Positions 1-11,689 of a DNA stretch of 64,000 bases are shown in pieces. The stretch's first letter is position 1, and every line of letters begins with the position of its first letter. Source of the DNA: Limnanthes douglasii subsp. nivea. Its lineage: Eukaryota; Streptophyta; Magnoliopsida; Brassicales; Limnanthaceae. Location of the stretch: contig JAUPFV010000004.1 of NCBI GenBank assembly GCA_036936605.1, positions 296,216,009 through 296,280,008 on the forward strand, read 5' to 3'. The notes below the pieces were generated by a model. The model saw only the letters and a program-made list of their open reading frames with translations, ran no database searches and had not been told where the DNA came from. Both the position numbers and the translations under genes were made by a program.

Positions 1-419
1 CAATCCTTGCAATTTATTAGCCAAGTCTGGGAGGCTATATTATATTGAGACGATTAATTTCGAATAGGACATTTTTAAGGAATTGGGATATCCATACAAT
101 TGTTTCCGATGAGAGTTATGGTTCAAGCTTTGCTAAGACATTGCAAGGATTGGGGGGCTACTGATCAGTGTTACCCAGGAAAATAAGAGGATATTTGAAG
201 AGGCATTTTTCAACTAAAGGAAATTCGAAGAGGTATTATTCGAGGACTAGTAATAAATAAGAAGATATTCGAAGACGTGTTTTTTCGAGGAGAATTGAAA
301 CGAATACGAAGATATTCGAAGAGGTGCTTTTTCGAGGAGAATTGAAACGAATAAGATGAAAGTTCGAAGATGTCATCATAGTCCTAGTAAACATATTTTT
401 ACTAAGACTTGGGGGCTAC
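1..419 (+). mobile_element. 3' internal end of a Ty3/gypsy element (E), cut by window edge
   Basis: This non-coding stretch lies directly upstream of the LTR at 420-775, so it is the 3' untranslated tail of an element that begins left of the window. It ends in a polypurine-tract-like run (ACTTGGGGGCTAC, about 407-419), the usual plus-strand primer of Tat-lineage elements; elements N and A in this window have the same GGGGCTAC ending. A near copy of that run (GGGGGGCTACTGAT, 152-165) occurs about 260 bases upstream, as if the tract had been duplicated. No coding sequence is visible. The lineage is inferred from the tract and the LTR ends, not from protein. Confidence 0.7.
261..354 (+). repeat. 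Two tandem copies of a 47-bp unit
   Basis: Two head-to-tail copies (261-307 and 308-354) begin GAAGATATTCGAAGA and end in GAATTGAAACGAATA, with few mismatches. A decayed third relative precedes them at about 187-260. Tandem repeats between pol and the 3' LTR are a known habit of Tat-lineage elements. Confidence 0.8.
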
Positions 420-775
420 TGATGAGGGAGAATAAAAGACGTATGGAAAAATTGTAAGGAAGTGTTTTTATTGGGGAAATATTGTAAAAGGTACAATAAA
501 AGTAGTTATTATGAATAAGTGGAAGAATATAGGGACTAAATATGTAATAAGTGGGAATTAAAGCGTGTGGGGCCCGTTATTGTACTATAAAAGGACCCCA
601 CCCGAGTTGATAGATTCGATTGATTAATATAATATTACTTTCTCTCTCTACTTGGATTAACTCTCTTTTTCTCTCTCTAAAAATACACCCTTACAAAAAA
701 TTTGTTATAACTGTTTGGACCCTCGGATATTCGTGTTATACAAAATTACCCTTGAGCTATTTCTTAAATTCATCA
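420..775 (+). repeat. 3' LTR of element E
   Basis: The block opens with TGATGAGG straight after the polypurine run and closes with TTCATCA, giving inverted ends TGATGA/TCATCA. It is 356 bp long. A TATA box and a pyrimidine-rich region (TTTCTCTCTCTACTTGG) lie inside, as expected for U3 and R. The partner LTR is outside the window, so no target duplication can be tested. Confidence 0.75.
586..592 (+). promoter_or_regulatory. TATA box of LTR E
   Basis: TATAAAA followed by GGACCCCACCC, about 167 bp into the LTR, sits at the usual place for the U3 promoter. No transcript evidence is available. Confidence 0.6.
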
Positions 776-1499
776 ACAACAATATAAAAAGTTAAGATAA
801 CTGAAAAATAGTGTTTACAGAAACTCCAAATTTCAGAGCTCACACAATACTCTTCCAAAATAACTCTCTCTTTCTTTTGAGAAGAAATTTAAAAAATATT
901 TTTCTCTCTTAATCTATGTTACGTACTCACAAAATTCTCGTCCTCTTCTTCGAAGTCCAAAGAGAATTATTTATAATTCTAGGTGTAAATCTCTCTTCAA
1001 AGCAGAATATAACAAAATCCTTACATAAATAACCATTTTATTGTAATTAGAAGTAACTGATTTTGTTTCCAATTGAAGATAAATCTAGCCCTTATAGCAC
1101 AAACCTTATACCAATAGCCACACTTAAACAGTTCAAGTCAAGGCGATACAATTTGTCTAGCGTATAATTTGTCTCATTAGTTGTTCTTCAGACCAAAAAA
1201 ATATTTATATACAGTTGCTCGACTTTACCAAATGCTTCCTCGCCAATGCAACCAATATCTTAATCGAAGCAACTGATGCATCGACGATGCATAGGTCGAT
1301 ACAATTGATGAATTCTATGAGTTACACTTTAACCCACCAAGTCAGAACCATACTTTCACAGTTCTCTATCTTGGTTTTTTACTTCAAAATAAAAATACAA
1401 TTGTAGATCTCCATGGCCCTTGTAAGGGCCTCAAATGATTTGGATAAGAACCAAATTCATACACACTTCTTGTCCTGGTATATTTGGTGACTTGGGTAT
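776..1499. other. AT-rich spacer, no gene seen
   Basis: The stretch is AT-rich with short CTCTCT pyrimidine runs. The open frames in it are short and match nothing I recognise. It may contain the 3' end or LTR of the copia remnant that follows on the minus strand, but no paired LTR was found. Confidence 0.5.
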
Positions 1500-2450
1500 C
1501 TTAAATCCATAAGTAGGTTTTAATCAAGGTGACTCAACCTTAAATTCATGTTTGTCACATTCGTCAAGTTGAGCTTCATGTATTTCATCACCCAAACTAG
1601 GGTACTCATTTTTGTTGAATATCACATCCTTGCTGATCACACTTGTGGCACCATTAATTATAACCTTTAATGTTTTCCATATATGCAATAAATAAACACT
1701 TTATGACTCTTGGTTATAGTTTCTCCTATCTGATGTGTGCATATACAACACACCTAAATACTCTCGGATTTGAATAATATAAAGGCTTCCCATACCACAA
1801 TTCATCTGAAGAGTGCACCAGAAACTTTGTAAAGTCATATCTTTTAGTTGCAATAGAAACATCCCATCGCATTATCTGCAACACTTTGCTTCTTCTTTTG
1901 TTCAGGATATTATTTTCGTATATGACCTAAGTTATTGCAATGGTGATATCTAATCTTTTACTTATCAAACTTATTTGCTAACATCGATCTAGAAGTTTCT
2001 CTAACCTTGTCGGTATCTCTTCTCTTTGGCCTCCCGGTAATGTTCAAAGCTTCATGGTTACTCTTTGAACTCCCAAACCTTCGATATTGCATGATTTCCA
2101 ACTTTTTGGTCTTTATTCAAAGTTCCAACTCCTCCAAAAACAATGCTTTTTTATTGTATAGAGTGAAATCAATCAATTATTTATAGCATAAGATAATGAG
2201 TTCAACAAGATCATTGCATGATCTTCATCAATGATTTCATCTCTGATGTTCGCCAAATTGATCAATATTTTGGATGAGTCATTAAGGTTCTCATTAATAT
2301 TTTTATCCTCATGTCTCTTAGAACCAAATAAATTCAAATTCAAATAGATTTAATTTTCAGGGACTTTGTCATGTAAACACTATCTAGTTTGTTCTAGAAT
2401 CCAACTATTGAATTTTCTTTTCAGAGATACCTCTTTATATTATCACTTGT
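1500..2450 (-). pseudogene. Ty1/copia remnant: gag fused to integrase C-terminus
   Basis: Read on the minus strand, 2450 down to about 1920 gives a decayed copia gag. A UBN2-like stretch (LDSLYMTKSL) comes first, and a zinc-knuckle-like CNNLGHIRKY lies near 1920-1960. The reading then passes directly to a phrase typical of the copia integrase C-terminus (LWYGKP, RVFRCVVYAH; about 1590-1835). Protease and the integrase core are missing, so a large internal deletion joined the two parts. Many stops and frameshifts interrupt it. It is a dead fragment. Family assignment rests on these motifs only. Confidence 0.65.
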
Positions 2451-2712
2451 GTACAAAATTATTGTGATGTATGCAAGTTCAGCATCTCTTATTCTCAAAC
2501 CTCCCCTACAAAATGGTATGATCATACGTATTATAAGACTCATTACCGGTATCATTTGTAATTTCCTCATTTGTGTCGATTTTCCCTCATATTTTGCGTT
2601 GAAGTTCTCAATACGTAAATCTATCTATACACTATATTTCCCTCTAAAAAAACTTAACTATTGAACACCAACTCTTTCCCTTTACAACCGTCAACCCACA
2701 TATGACCGTCTT

Positions 2713-2763
2713 GAGACATAATTTCCTTGGATTTCGTCATGAGACGTAATTTCCTTGGATTTC
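2713..2763 (+). repeat. Two 23-bp direct copies, 28-bp period
   Basis: GAGACATAATTTCCTTGG-type copies start at 2713 and 2741 and differ at one base. They lie at the left edge of the LINE remnant and may mark a slippage event. Confidence 0.7.
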
Positions 2764-5010
2764 AACAATATAATCCACCATTTTTTCCAATTTCATCGTA
2801 TGAATCCAAGTTGGAATAAGACACTCATCGCCTTCATTCTCAAATCGGAAAACCGAACCTCATCTTCGTTGATTTTAGATCCATTACATGTTGCAATATT
2901 ATTTACAAGGTCATCTCTAAGATCCTCTCTAACACGATCAATGACTCTCTCCCCCTTCCCATAGATCGTTTGAAATCTACATTTTCATTCCCGACCGGAG
3001 TATAATATCCTTATCTTCCAAGAGTTATCCCATGAGTATCATACCAATTGTAAAGGACCATACATGGCTCTTAAAATTTATCTTATGAAAGCGTTTGACA
3101 GTGTTCGTTTTACGTCTATTCCTGGACATACTCTTCGTTATAGAATTCCTCAATCGAATGATTGGATGGATTATCCAGTGTGTGTCTACCCCCTCATACT
3201 CGAAAAACATCAATGGAAATTTTTTTGGTTCTTTTTATGGTAAAAGAAGGCTTGTACAAGAGGCCCTATCTCCCCCTTTCATTTCGTTCTTAATATGCAA
3301 GTTCTCGCTAATATCCTTAAGGAAAAGAGCCATCACCCCTCATGTGGCTTCCACTGGAAATATCACAAAGTCAAAAACTTTAATATGTGATTTGTTGATG
3401 ATTAAATAATTATTTGACATGGTAAAAACATTTCAATCAACCTCATTAGAGAATGCTTAGAGGAATATACCTCCCTCTCGAGCCTACTTCAATCCCACTA
3501 AAAGTTACATATATCTCTCTTGAGTTTTGAACTCTGTTTGGCAACCAATTATTTTTTCCCTAAGATAGAGGAAGATACCCTTCCAGTACGTTATCTAGGA
3601 GTTTGATTAATCACCTCTTATCTATATTATAGTGATTGCAGATATTTGTTTCATAAAATTACTATACATATAAACTCTTAGACTTCCAAGAACCTTCCAT
3701 ACGCTAGAAGGTTACAAGTTATCAAAATTATGCTCTTCGCTAGACAAGTCTATTGGTATTCCGTCTTTATCCTCCCTATTAGGATTCTCAAAGATATTTC
3801 CTAGTTATTTCTATGACTTTTATGGATCATGCCTGAAATGAAATCACACGATCCAAAGTTGTTTGGTCCAATAACACTTTACCTTCATGAGAGATTGGCC
3901 TTGGGATTATCGACCTAAAAATCCGGTATCAAGCGGCCTTCAAACACTTCTGGTCCATTTTTAAGTGAAAATTCTTCCTTGATTTGGCATAATTAGGTCA
4001 TTACCAAAAATGTAAAAGATAAAAAGAATTTGGAATCTTCCCATCGGCTTATCCTCTAGTTGTGGGGGGGGGGGGATTATTAACCTTGGAACCCTTACCA
4101 CAAAGATTTACAAATTTAATATTGGTAATAACGTCCCCACTTCCCTCTGGTATAACTCATGGATTTTCCCTAATTCAACTATTGACCGTTATGGTAAGAA
4201 TATTATTCATTATTATGAATGTGCAGCTAATACAAAGTATCCGGAGTAATCTCCAACGGCTCATAAAATTTGCCCAATCAGATTTGCTTGGCTAGAAGAT
4301 CGAAGCAAACACATTTGCTCGAAATGGGTAACATCATCAACCTCCTCCCCCTTGATGGGGAGGATGCCAAGCTGTGGATTCCTAACCAAAATAGGAAATT
4401 CATAATAAGTAGCACTTACCACTTCATTAGGCCCTCAGGCCCCAAATACCTTGAGTCAACCTAGTTTGGAACAAACATAATATTCTAAGACATTCATTAT
4501 TGTATGGCTAACTATTCTTGGAAAAATTATTACTATAGATTAACCAATTACTTGAGGTTGTAATATCATTCTACTTGCGTCTTATGTAATAGGTTGCTTG
4601 AATCAATCAACCATCTTATCATAGAATGCGCTTTCTTTCAGTTTATTTGTGAGGCTTGTTCTTGTAAATTATAATTCTTATATGTTCCCACTGATTGGCC
4701 TAATTGGATACATATTTTTAGTATTTCCCCCGATCCTCAACCGACCATTATCATTTTTGGCGCGTTGTTTTTTTTACGATGATCTACCATATTTGGGGAG
4801 AGAGGAACTTTATAGTTTCTTCATTTCATTCACATCCATATTATCATACCCCATACTCACAAAATTATGTTATAGATTATACGACACCAAAATCTCATAA
4901 TCGTATTAGGATTATTCAAAAAAAAATTATATTTTACTTCATTCTTTTGCAGATCTTATATAAAAAGATTTGGTTCAATTTTTTCTTATCCTACTGTTTG
5001 ATTAGGAATT
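2741..5010 (+). pseudogene. LINE (L1-type) ORF2 remnant: reverse transcriptase to zinc-finger tail
   Basis: A degenerate non-LTR reverse transcriptase can be followed in shifting frames. Early RT phrases lie at about 2800-3000. The run ending GPISPFHFVLNMQVLA lies near 3250-3320, and the catalytic-type FVDD at 3391-3402. The 'RYLGVP-like' segment is at about 3580-3610, and RQVYWYSVFIL is near 3740. A zf-RVT-like tail (PRHSF-like, C-LC, SWxxW-type spacing) follows to about 5000. Stops and indels are numerous. A G run of 11 interrupts it at 4065-4075. From about 3643 rightwards it is matched by a second copy at 19774-21183. The endonuclease half is absent here. Confidence 0.75.
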
Positions 5011-6115
5011 TATTTTGGGCGTAATTGCTAAAACAAGGGAACCGTTGCGGAATGTTTCATCATTGATTTTTTTTTTCTAAGGAATGATTTTATAAAAACA
5101 AGATCCGAAATTATATAAAAATATTTATTTTCTATATTTGCCGGAAGTATCTTTATATATTTATAAACTTTTTTGGGGTTATGTATTTTTTTACATATAA
5201 AAAATAAATATAAGAAAAATAGCTTCAAGAATAGTAAACCGTTTAATTCTTACTCTTTTGCTATTCTATCTCTTAATTCTTACGCGGTCTTTAAACACAT
5301 TTTCAATCTAAGCGTTTATGCCGTTCCAGTGTCGATGTCTTCTCCTCCTCAAGTATATGAACGCCGCTGTTGCTTGGAAGTGACGGTGCGTTGCTTTTCA
5401 TTTCTTGCTGCAGACCACATGCTCGACGAAACTTCAACCAACTTTTGTGGTTGTTTTTTATAATTTGGCACGATTATTTGAAATCAATACTCAAGCAATC
5501 ATGTCAAAGAGGTACTATTTATTTGGGTGTTTTTTTCAGAACTTGATAATCTTTTTGTTGTGTAAAAATTGGATTTTGCAAAAAGCTGCCCAAAAAGCTG
5601 ATGAGATTGAATGGAATATGAGCATGTAACTGAAAGTTTGAATTTTTAGCTATTTCTGTTAAATGCTAGCTTGGTATAAAAGATGTGTAATAAATAGTTT
5701 ACAAGAATCTAACTTTGCTCTCTTTCTTTCTATCAATGATAAAAATCATCTCTTTTTTTTCATAATAATTCTGGATCGTTGTTAACGTAGCCTAAGTTTC
5801 CTCACAAGTTTTCAAATTTCTCTCTTCAGCTGTGGTTTTCTAGTTTGTTTAGACAGACAAATCATTCGGAAATCCATAGCCACTTACCAAGAAATACATT
5901 TGATCGAGAGAAATATAGCAAGAAGCACTGTTGCTTTGTTTTTCCTTTCTCTTCCAATTGTTCTTGCTTTTATGTTCTTAGCATTTGGGTTTGTGTTTTC
6001 TTTTCATGAGAGAATCCTAGAGAATGAAAAGTTAGTGTTTTTCGATTTTAACGTAAGAAAACTGTTTATAGCTTAATATTTAACCTATACATTATCAAGA
6101 TCTTTGTTTGTGCAG
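5011..6115 (+). other. 5' flank of PAH copy 1, no confident coding exon
   Basis: AT-rich DNA with T tracts precedes the recognisable PAH exons. The part from about 5330 to 5480 aligns with the 5' region of the SIN3-like gene at 11930-12080 (CTGCAGACCACATGCTCGAC against CTGCATACAACATGTTCGAT). It may therefore be old leader or first-exon sequence. A T-rich stretch at 5710-5770 and the run before 6115 look like intron and acceptor sequence (TTTGTTTGTGCAG). No start codon could be supported. Confidence 0.45.
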
Positions 6116-7672
6116 AAATCGAGAGAGCGGGAGTCAATCATCGTTCACTCTTGAAACCACCCAAGATACCTTGTCGCAATGAACCATGGTCAGTTTGACT
6201 GTCATTTTTCCTTGCTCGAATTGTAAATACACGCATCTCTTTTCTTTTTTATGTTTTCACGTTGATGATTGTGTTGATTACTATTCGCCCTACTTTTCCG
6301 TGTGTATGACATTGAAAAATTGTATTGTTTCGTTAGCAGAATATACTAATCAGTGGCTAAGGCTTCAAGAACAAAATTATGATACTTTTTAAAGTCTGCT
6401 ACCTTTAATATGACTGTATCATCTTATTCTGGGTCTATTGTTAGTGTTACTTGTGTTATGAATCTAGGGTGGAGAAGTATAATTCTACCTTTTTTGGATT
6501 TTGAAATTTTGTTTGTTGAGTTGATTTGATTTCGGTAAAATAAGAACATATTTGTTATGAGAATTTCTGTATCGAAGGCCAATGCTGCATGTATGAATAG
6601 CTTTGGTTTGTAATGTTGATATTCTAGGCAACTGACAACTGCTGATGCCTCAGCCTATCAAACTGTAGTCGAGAATACTTTTAAAGATAAAAGAAGGACA
6701 TATAGGATGTTTAAGAAGATCTTAAGAGACTACGGTGCCAAAAGGTGGACTCTTTGGACCTTCTAGATAATTTTGTACGGAAAAATTTAGATACTTTGCT
6801 TGACTGATAAATGCTTTGCGGCTGTGTCTTTCGCAGGATTGATGCAGCTGATTGTAGTGATAATGTAAAAAAACTATTCAAAGGGCATGATAGTTTGATT
6901 CGTGGATTCAACACCTTTATGCCCAAGGGCTATGAAATAATCCTTGCTGGGGATAATGCTCCTTCGAGAGAAATTGAGTTTGACTGTAATAATTTTATTT
7001 CATATGTTCCCATTTTATATTTGTCATCTAGTAGAGGTGTATCTGATATGTATTGGCCACTCTTATACCAGGCATGTTCAACCAAGGTTTTATATTTTGT
7101 GAGAAGGTCAAGGAACGATTAGGCAATGTAGATGAGTACCGGAAGTTTTTGAGCTGTGTGAGGGATTATCCCGAGTATCTAATGACATTTCGAGATTTGC
7201 AGCTCATGGTATGTATATTATGGAGGGTTTAAATTCTGTCGTTTTGACTGATTAAACTGGATTCAAGTTTTTCTGGTTGAATATTTGATGCAGCTAGAAT
7301 CTGTCGTTTTGACTGTCGCTAGGAAATGATAGGTTAATATGTTGAGTTTGAATTCTATTCATGCCAGGTGAATCGTATAGTTGGAAAACATGGTGATCTG
7401 ATGCTCGAGTTTAATCAGTTTTTCAAGGATCGTTCGGGACTTGGTAAATTTTGAAATAAAAATTAAAAAGTCGTGGGGATTTACGCTTTACTCTTGCTGC
7501 CTATGATGCCATATTTTTGTGCAGATGAATTCCTTGCTGGTGTTGTTAGTAAATGTACGTCGGTGTTTCTTCCTTTTTGCTTTGCTTTGTATCTTGACTC
7601 TTGATATAAAACTGATTCACCTTATATTGTCTAGCAACAACGTCAGGATTGGATGGCAGATACCCATTTTAA
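6116..7672 (+). pseudogene. PAH-domain (SIN3-like) gene copy 1, start codon lost
   Basis: Seven exons with GT-AG borders are readable: 6116-6188, 6628-6744, 6837-6985, 7072-7208, 7368-7443, 7526-7555, and 7635 to a TAA at 7670-7672. Phases agree throughout. Exons 2-3 make one paired amphipathic helix unit (motif VKKLFKGHDSLIRGFNTFMP). Exons 4-5 make a second. PAH domains in SIN3 corepressors bind transcription factors in the nucleus. The codon matching the ATG of the 12326 gene is ATC here (6118-6120), and no other start is evident. The SIN3 histone-deacetylase interaction region is absent because exon 7 stops early. It may be a pseudogene or may start in an unseen upstream exon. Confidence 0.65.
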
Positions 7673-8590
7673 AAGCGATCGACCTGAGCTTGATGATGAC
7701 AAGGCTATTATAATGCATCCAATTCACAAACTTTCTTGCCACTGCAAACTCCCACACCCTGTATAAAGATCATAGACAACTGTATTTTCTCTCATTCACC
7801 CTCTATTGCAAGTAGTGGTGTCTTTGGAGTAGTATGACTGCTCGTGTAAAGGACTCCGTTTTGTTTACGCTACAGAGAGATTGGTTGTCGCTAAACATAG
7901 GAACTGCTTCTTCAGGTTTTACCTGTATATTTTTGCTTATACCGAATATAGAGCTATATTTTGTTGTTTCTTCGATGTACAACAAAACGTAGCAGAATTT
8001 TAAGTCATCGGCACAACTTGTCTGAGAAGAATTAGTATAATCCCTCGATCACACGCCATCAAACACCGTAGAAAATTAAACTCGTGTTTTGTGTTCTTTT
8101 AAAGATACTTTAGTATATTTTTTGCAGAGCGGATATGGGTCTATGCTAGAGATAGCATGCATTTGGATACCACACAAGTAGCAAACATCAACTCTATTAT
8201 GGATCCTGTTCATTTGGCTTAGGTTAATTTTGTATTTCTTTATATAAGGGACGGGTTATTGATTAGGACGGATTCGACAAACCTATAAACTGATTTAACA
8301 AAATTATGCATTAATGTACTATTTCATATAAAATCATCGAACACGGTATACGTTTTGTTTTTTTAATTTTTCTTAATATAAAATTTTAAAAATTCATTAT
8401 TTTTAAATCGTAATTCAAAAGAAAATTCGAAAATATTGTTGGTTTTGTTGTATTAAGACGAACAATACTAGATACATTCATGATTATTATTTTTAAATCG
8501 TGAGTCCAATTAATTTTGGTCTCGCATCTATTTTTTCTGGTCCCGCATTTATTATCTACAAATTATATTTTACATAGATTTATTATTCAA
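7673..8590. other. 3' flank of PAH copy 1, AT-rich spacer
   Basis: The part to about 8300 aligns with the flank after copy 2 (23700-24230), with indels. The rest is AT-rich with no coding signal. No terminator or RNA gene is recognised. Confidence 0.5.
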
Positions 8591-8935
8591 TGGTTTAATG
8601 TCTATCATAGTTGGTTTGGTTTAACATCCATCATACTTGGTATGGTTTAGCATCTATTACAGTTAGTCTGGTTTACCATTATATGTTTAACATCTATCAT
8701 AGTTGACATGGTTTAGCATCTATTATAGTTGGCATGGTTTCTCACTATATGGTTTAGCATCTATCATAATTTGATTAATTTAGTACCTATCATAGTTGAC
8801 TTTGTTTCTCATTATATGGATTATCATCTATGATAGTTGGTTGGTTTCTAATTATATGGTTTAGCATCTATCATAATTGTTTTTGTTTAATATCCATCAT
8901 AGTTGACTTGGTTTCTCATTAACAATGTTTTCCTA
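8591..8935 (+). repeat. Degenerate minisatellite (unit about 27 bp or longer)
   Basis: The core AGCATCTATCATAGTTGG or a close variant occurs ten times, spaced by GGTTT and TCTCATTATATGG-type linkers. The same array occurs as nine units at 45953-46290, where element A split it inside a GGTTT linker. Confidence 0.8.
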
Positions 8936-9897
8936 TCAAAATGTCATATTCTTCTTAACCTTTATCTTCTTTGTTTTTATTGTAAAAACCTTTATCAACG
9001 ACAGGTTTACAGAAAAAAGTGAAAACGAGTAAAACCTAAATTAATAGATCGTTTCAAGTACAAATCAAAATCAAAGTAAAAGCAAATAAAATACCCAAAT
9101 TAATTTTTTTACGAAGAATCACAAACTAAAAAAAAGAATCTGCACAAAGTCGAGTTATATAAAACAACAATAAAAAATAAACGATGAAATCAAATAAAAA
9201 AAACAATCATATCGAAAACTACGAAAAAAATCATATAAAAAACAAAGAATCTAAATGAAAGTTGAATCGTGAGCTGCGGAAACTGTGTATCGTTTATGTA
9301 GAGAGAAAAAGACATAATTAGCAATATTACGCTAAAAAGAGAAAAAAATATATATGTTAAAAATATAAAAGCTTTTATATAGTTAATTAAGAGTATTTTT
9401 GGTAGGATAGAAAATAGTTGGATCTTAAAAAAAACAAAAGAATTGAAAGAAAAGTTGAATTGTCATTTATATCATTTATGTAAAGAGAGAAAGAAACTTA
9501 ATCAACAATATCACGGTAGAAAGATAAAAAAAAATCTTCAAAAATATAAAAACATTTATATAGTTAATTAAAAAAAAAGTATATTGAGTAATATATAGAA
9601 TGTTTGGATAAAATAAACAGTTAAATGGATCTTTTTAAAAATATATGAAAACAAAATCTTACACTAAATTTTTATTTTTTTTCCAAAATTAAAACCTCGA
9701 TGATCTTTTATTTACAAAGTTATTATTATTGATATATATATATATATATAGCATTTACTTTATATATTTTAAACTTAACAAAAAGTAAACATTATTCTTT
9801 TTTAAAATCAATATTTTTGTTTTTGAAAAATAATAACTCATATCTAAATTCTTTTTTATATATCAAAATAATTATCTTTTTTAGGAAGCATAACAAA
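8936..9897. other. AT-rich spacer matching 46291-46910
   Basis: About 650 bases here match 46291-46910 (for example ACGAAGAATCACAAACT and ATCGAAAACTAC). Within it the phrase TTATATAGTTAATTAA occurs twice (near 9375 and 9555). A TA microsatellite lies at 9731-9750. No coding sequence is visible. Confidence 0.6.
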
Positions 9898-9901
9898 TTC
9901 A

Positions 9902-10083
9902 TACGCTATGAGTGCGCACAGGGTACACCCTCAGTCTGACGCGATAGCATTCAAACCACACAAGGTGACAGGCTCAGCCAAGAAAGCGTATGTACAGGGA
10001 CTCGAACTCATGCCCATTGGTCACAAGCATACCATACTCAACCAACTCGGCTACCCCTTTGGGGGCTGTATTATCGCATTGTT
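9902..10083 (-). mobile_element. Candidate tRNA-derived SINE
   Basis: A GC-richer island in AT-rich DNA reads, on the minus strand, as a tRNA-like head. A box A match (TAGCCGAGTTGG, 10042-10053) is followed about 33 bases later by a box B match (GAGTTCGAGTCCC, 9997-10009). About 95 bases of unrelated body follow. These two boxes form the internal RNA polymerase III promoter of tRNAs and SINEs. TACGCTA occurs on both edges (9902 and 10084), which could be a short target duplication. No tRNA fold was tested. No second copy is in the window, so family-level proof is missing. Confidence 0.55.
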
Positions 10084-10400
10084 ACGCTAACTATGTATTG
10101 ATATTATATTTGTTTCATGTCGGTACAATAAAAAAAATGTTTAATAATATAATATTATCAAAACTTTAGATCGTTTTTAGCTAAAAAATATAATAATTAT
10201 ATATTTAATTTTAAACTAATATTGATTATTTGAATTTTAATCTAATTTAATATATGAAAACCTAATAAAATCAGATACTATATTTTTTTAATTATATTTT
10301 TAATTGAAAATAGATTTTTCAAAACGTATTTTAGATATGACTAGGAAAAGAAAGTTAAATATACATTGTTAATCTTAAAATCAAATTTGCATGATTCAAC
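10084..10400. other. AT-rich spacer
   Basis: Very AT-rich DNA without supported genes or repeats. Confidence 0.5.
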
Positions 10401-10974
10401 GTCACCTTGTTTTCATTTAAGGGTGGTTTTGGGATTTTAGACCTTAAAATTTGGAATTAGACGGTCTCCTCTTAAACATTTTTGGTCAATTCTCACAAAC
10501 AAATCTTATTTTATCTCGTATGGATGGATCAAGTGTAAGAAATCAAAATACAAACACATTTAGAACGTCTATACTCGTTCCACCCCTAGCTTAGGATGAA
10601 GGAAAATTCTCGAATTAAGAATCATCGAATTTGTTGTCGGTAACAGAGAATTCACCTCCATCTTTTATGATTTTTGGCTTTTTTCAATTCTCTAGTTGAT
10701 CGTTATGATTGCAATATAGTCATGCAAGAATGCACGGAAATAGAAACGTTATCTTTAGCGGTGTCTCAAACTGGCCTTTACAAAGCCGTTCAGGTAATAG
10801 ATCTCACAATTTTCATCTTCCTGATATCGATAATGACATTAACATTCTTTCAGCACCCTCTGGTAGGGACGACGTAAAACTGTGGATATCAAACCAAAGT
10901 ATTAATTCTTTCACTATTAAGAGCACATATCATTATCTTTGTTCTTTTGCGCCAAGAGCTCTGTTAGGATGACG
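10401..10974 (+). pseudogene. LINE ORF2 C-terminal fragment
   Basis: The opening GGFGILDLKIWN phrase is the usual plant LINE RT tail (GGLGI-type). It is followed by a KLWISNQ...FTIKSTYHYL segment at about 10875-10945, matching the KLWIPNQ...STYHFIRP part of the LINE copy at 2741-5010. Frameshifts and stops break it. No other domain is present. It ends at about 10974, before an unrelated AT-rich stretch. Confidence 0.6.
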
Positions 10975-11655
10975 ATCATAGTCCCACATCCCATATTGGT
11001 TAAACACGGGAAAGATTAGTGGTATACATTTATTTGTTCAATATGTAAGAGAAGTTACTAAAGGCAACATTTTAAGAGTGTGGTGTGTTGGTAGGTATTG
11101 GCCCGAGGAGATAGATAGAGATGAAACCATAGAAAAAAAAATAGGGAAAAAAGGGTCAGGTAAAAATATGAAAGGTTAAGTAATGATATTCAAAGTATTA
11201 GTGTATCTTAAATGATAAATATTTAAATGGAATTGATATTTTTCAAAAATAGAAAAAAATATAGATCTTAAATCGATAATAGTTCTTCTAGATTTTAAAT
11301 AGTACTTACCTAAATTTAATTGAGAAATAACTTCACCAAAAAATAGTTTCTCTCAAATGGTCGTATTTATATTTACAATAATGGGCTAAGAAACTTCATT
11401 AGTCACCGGAGTTAGTCGTTTATTTCAAAATTGTCGCTCAAGTTATATTTGTTTCACTATTGCCACTCAAGTTGTATATTTTTACATTCACGGTCACTAA
11501 TGCTTACTAAAAATGAAAATAAAAAACATACATTAGTGACCACATGTAAAACAAAGCGATTTTTTTTATACAAAAATTAAATAAGTGACACTTTTGAAAC
11601 AAGCACAGTCACTAACTATACAAAATTTATTAAATTTGTTTCATTCCATTAAAAT

Positions 11656-11689
<34 letters not shown>

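Larger units (their letters stand above)
3643..9600 (+). repeat. Segmental duplication, copy I (LINE tail + PAH gene + minisatellite)
   Basis: This block recurs in the same order and orientation as copy II, 19774-24251 plus 45953-46910, if the inserted element A is removed. The shared content is the LINE 3' tail, the 5' flank and exons of a PAH gene, the CTATCATAGTTGG minisatellite, and an AT-rich tail. PAH exons are nearly identical, while spacers contain many indels. The right edge is put at about 9600, where copy II runs into integrase sequence of element D. Both edges are by eye. Confidence 0.75.

Noticed and set aside
9998..10053. A functional tRNA gene
   Set aside because: Box A and B are present, but the sequence beyond box B does not form the expected acceptor end, and a SINE-like body follows.
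10980..11010. Cassandra or other TRIM element
   Set aside because: Only a short resemblance (TCCCACATCCCATATTGG); no terminal repeats or 5S-like region were found.
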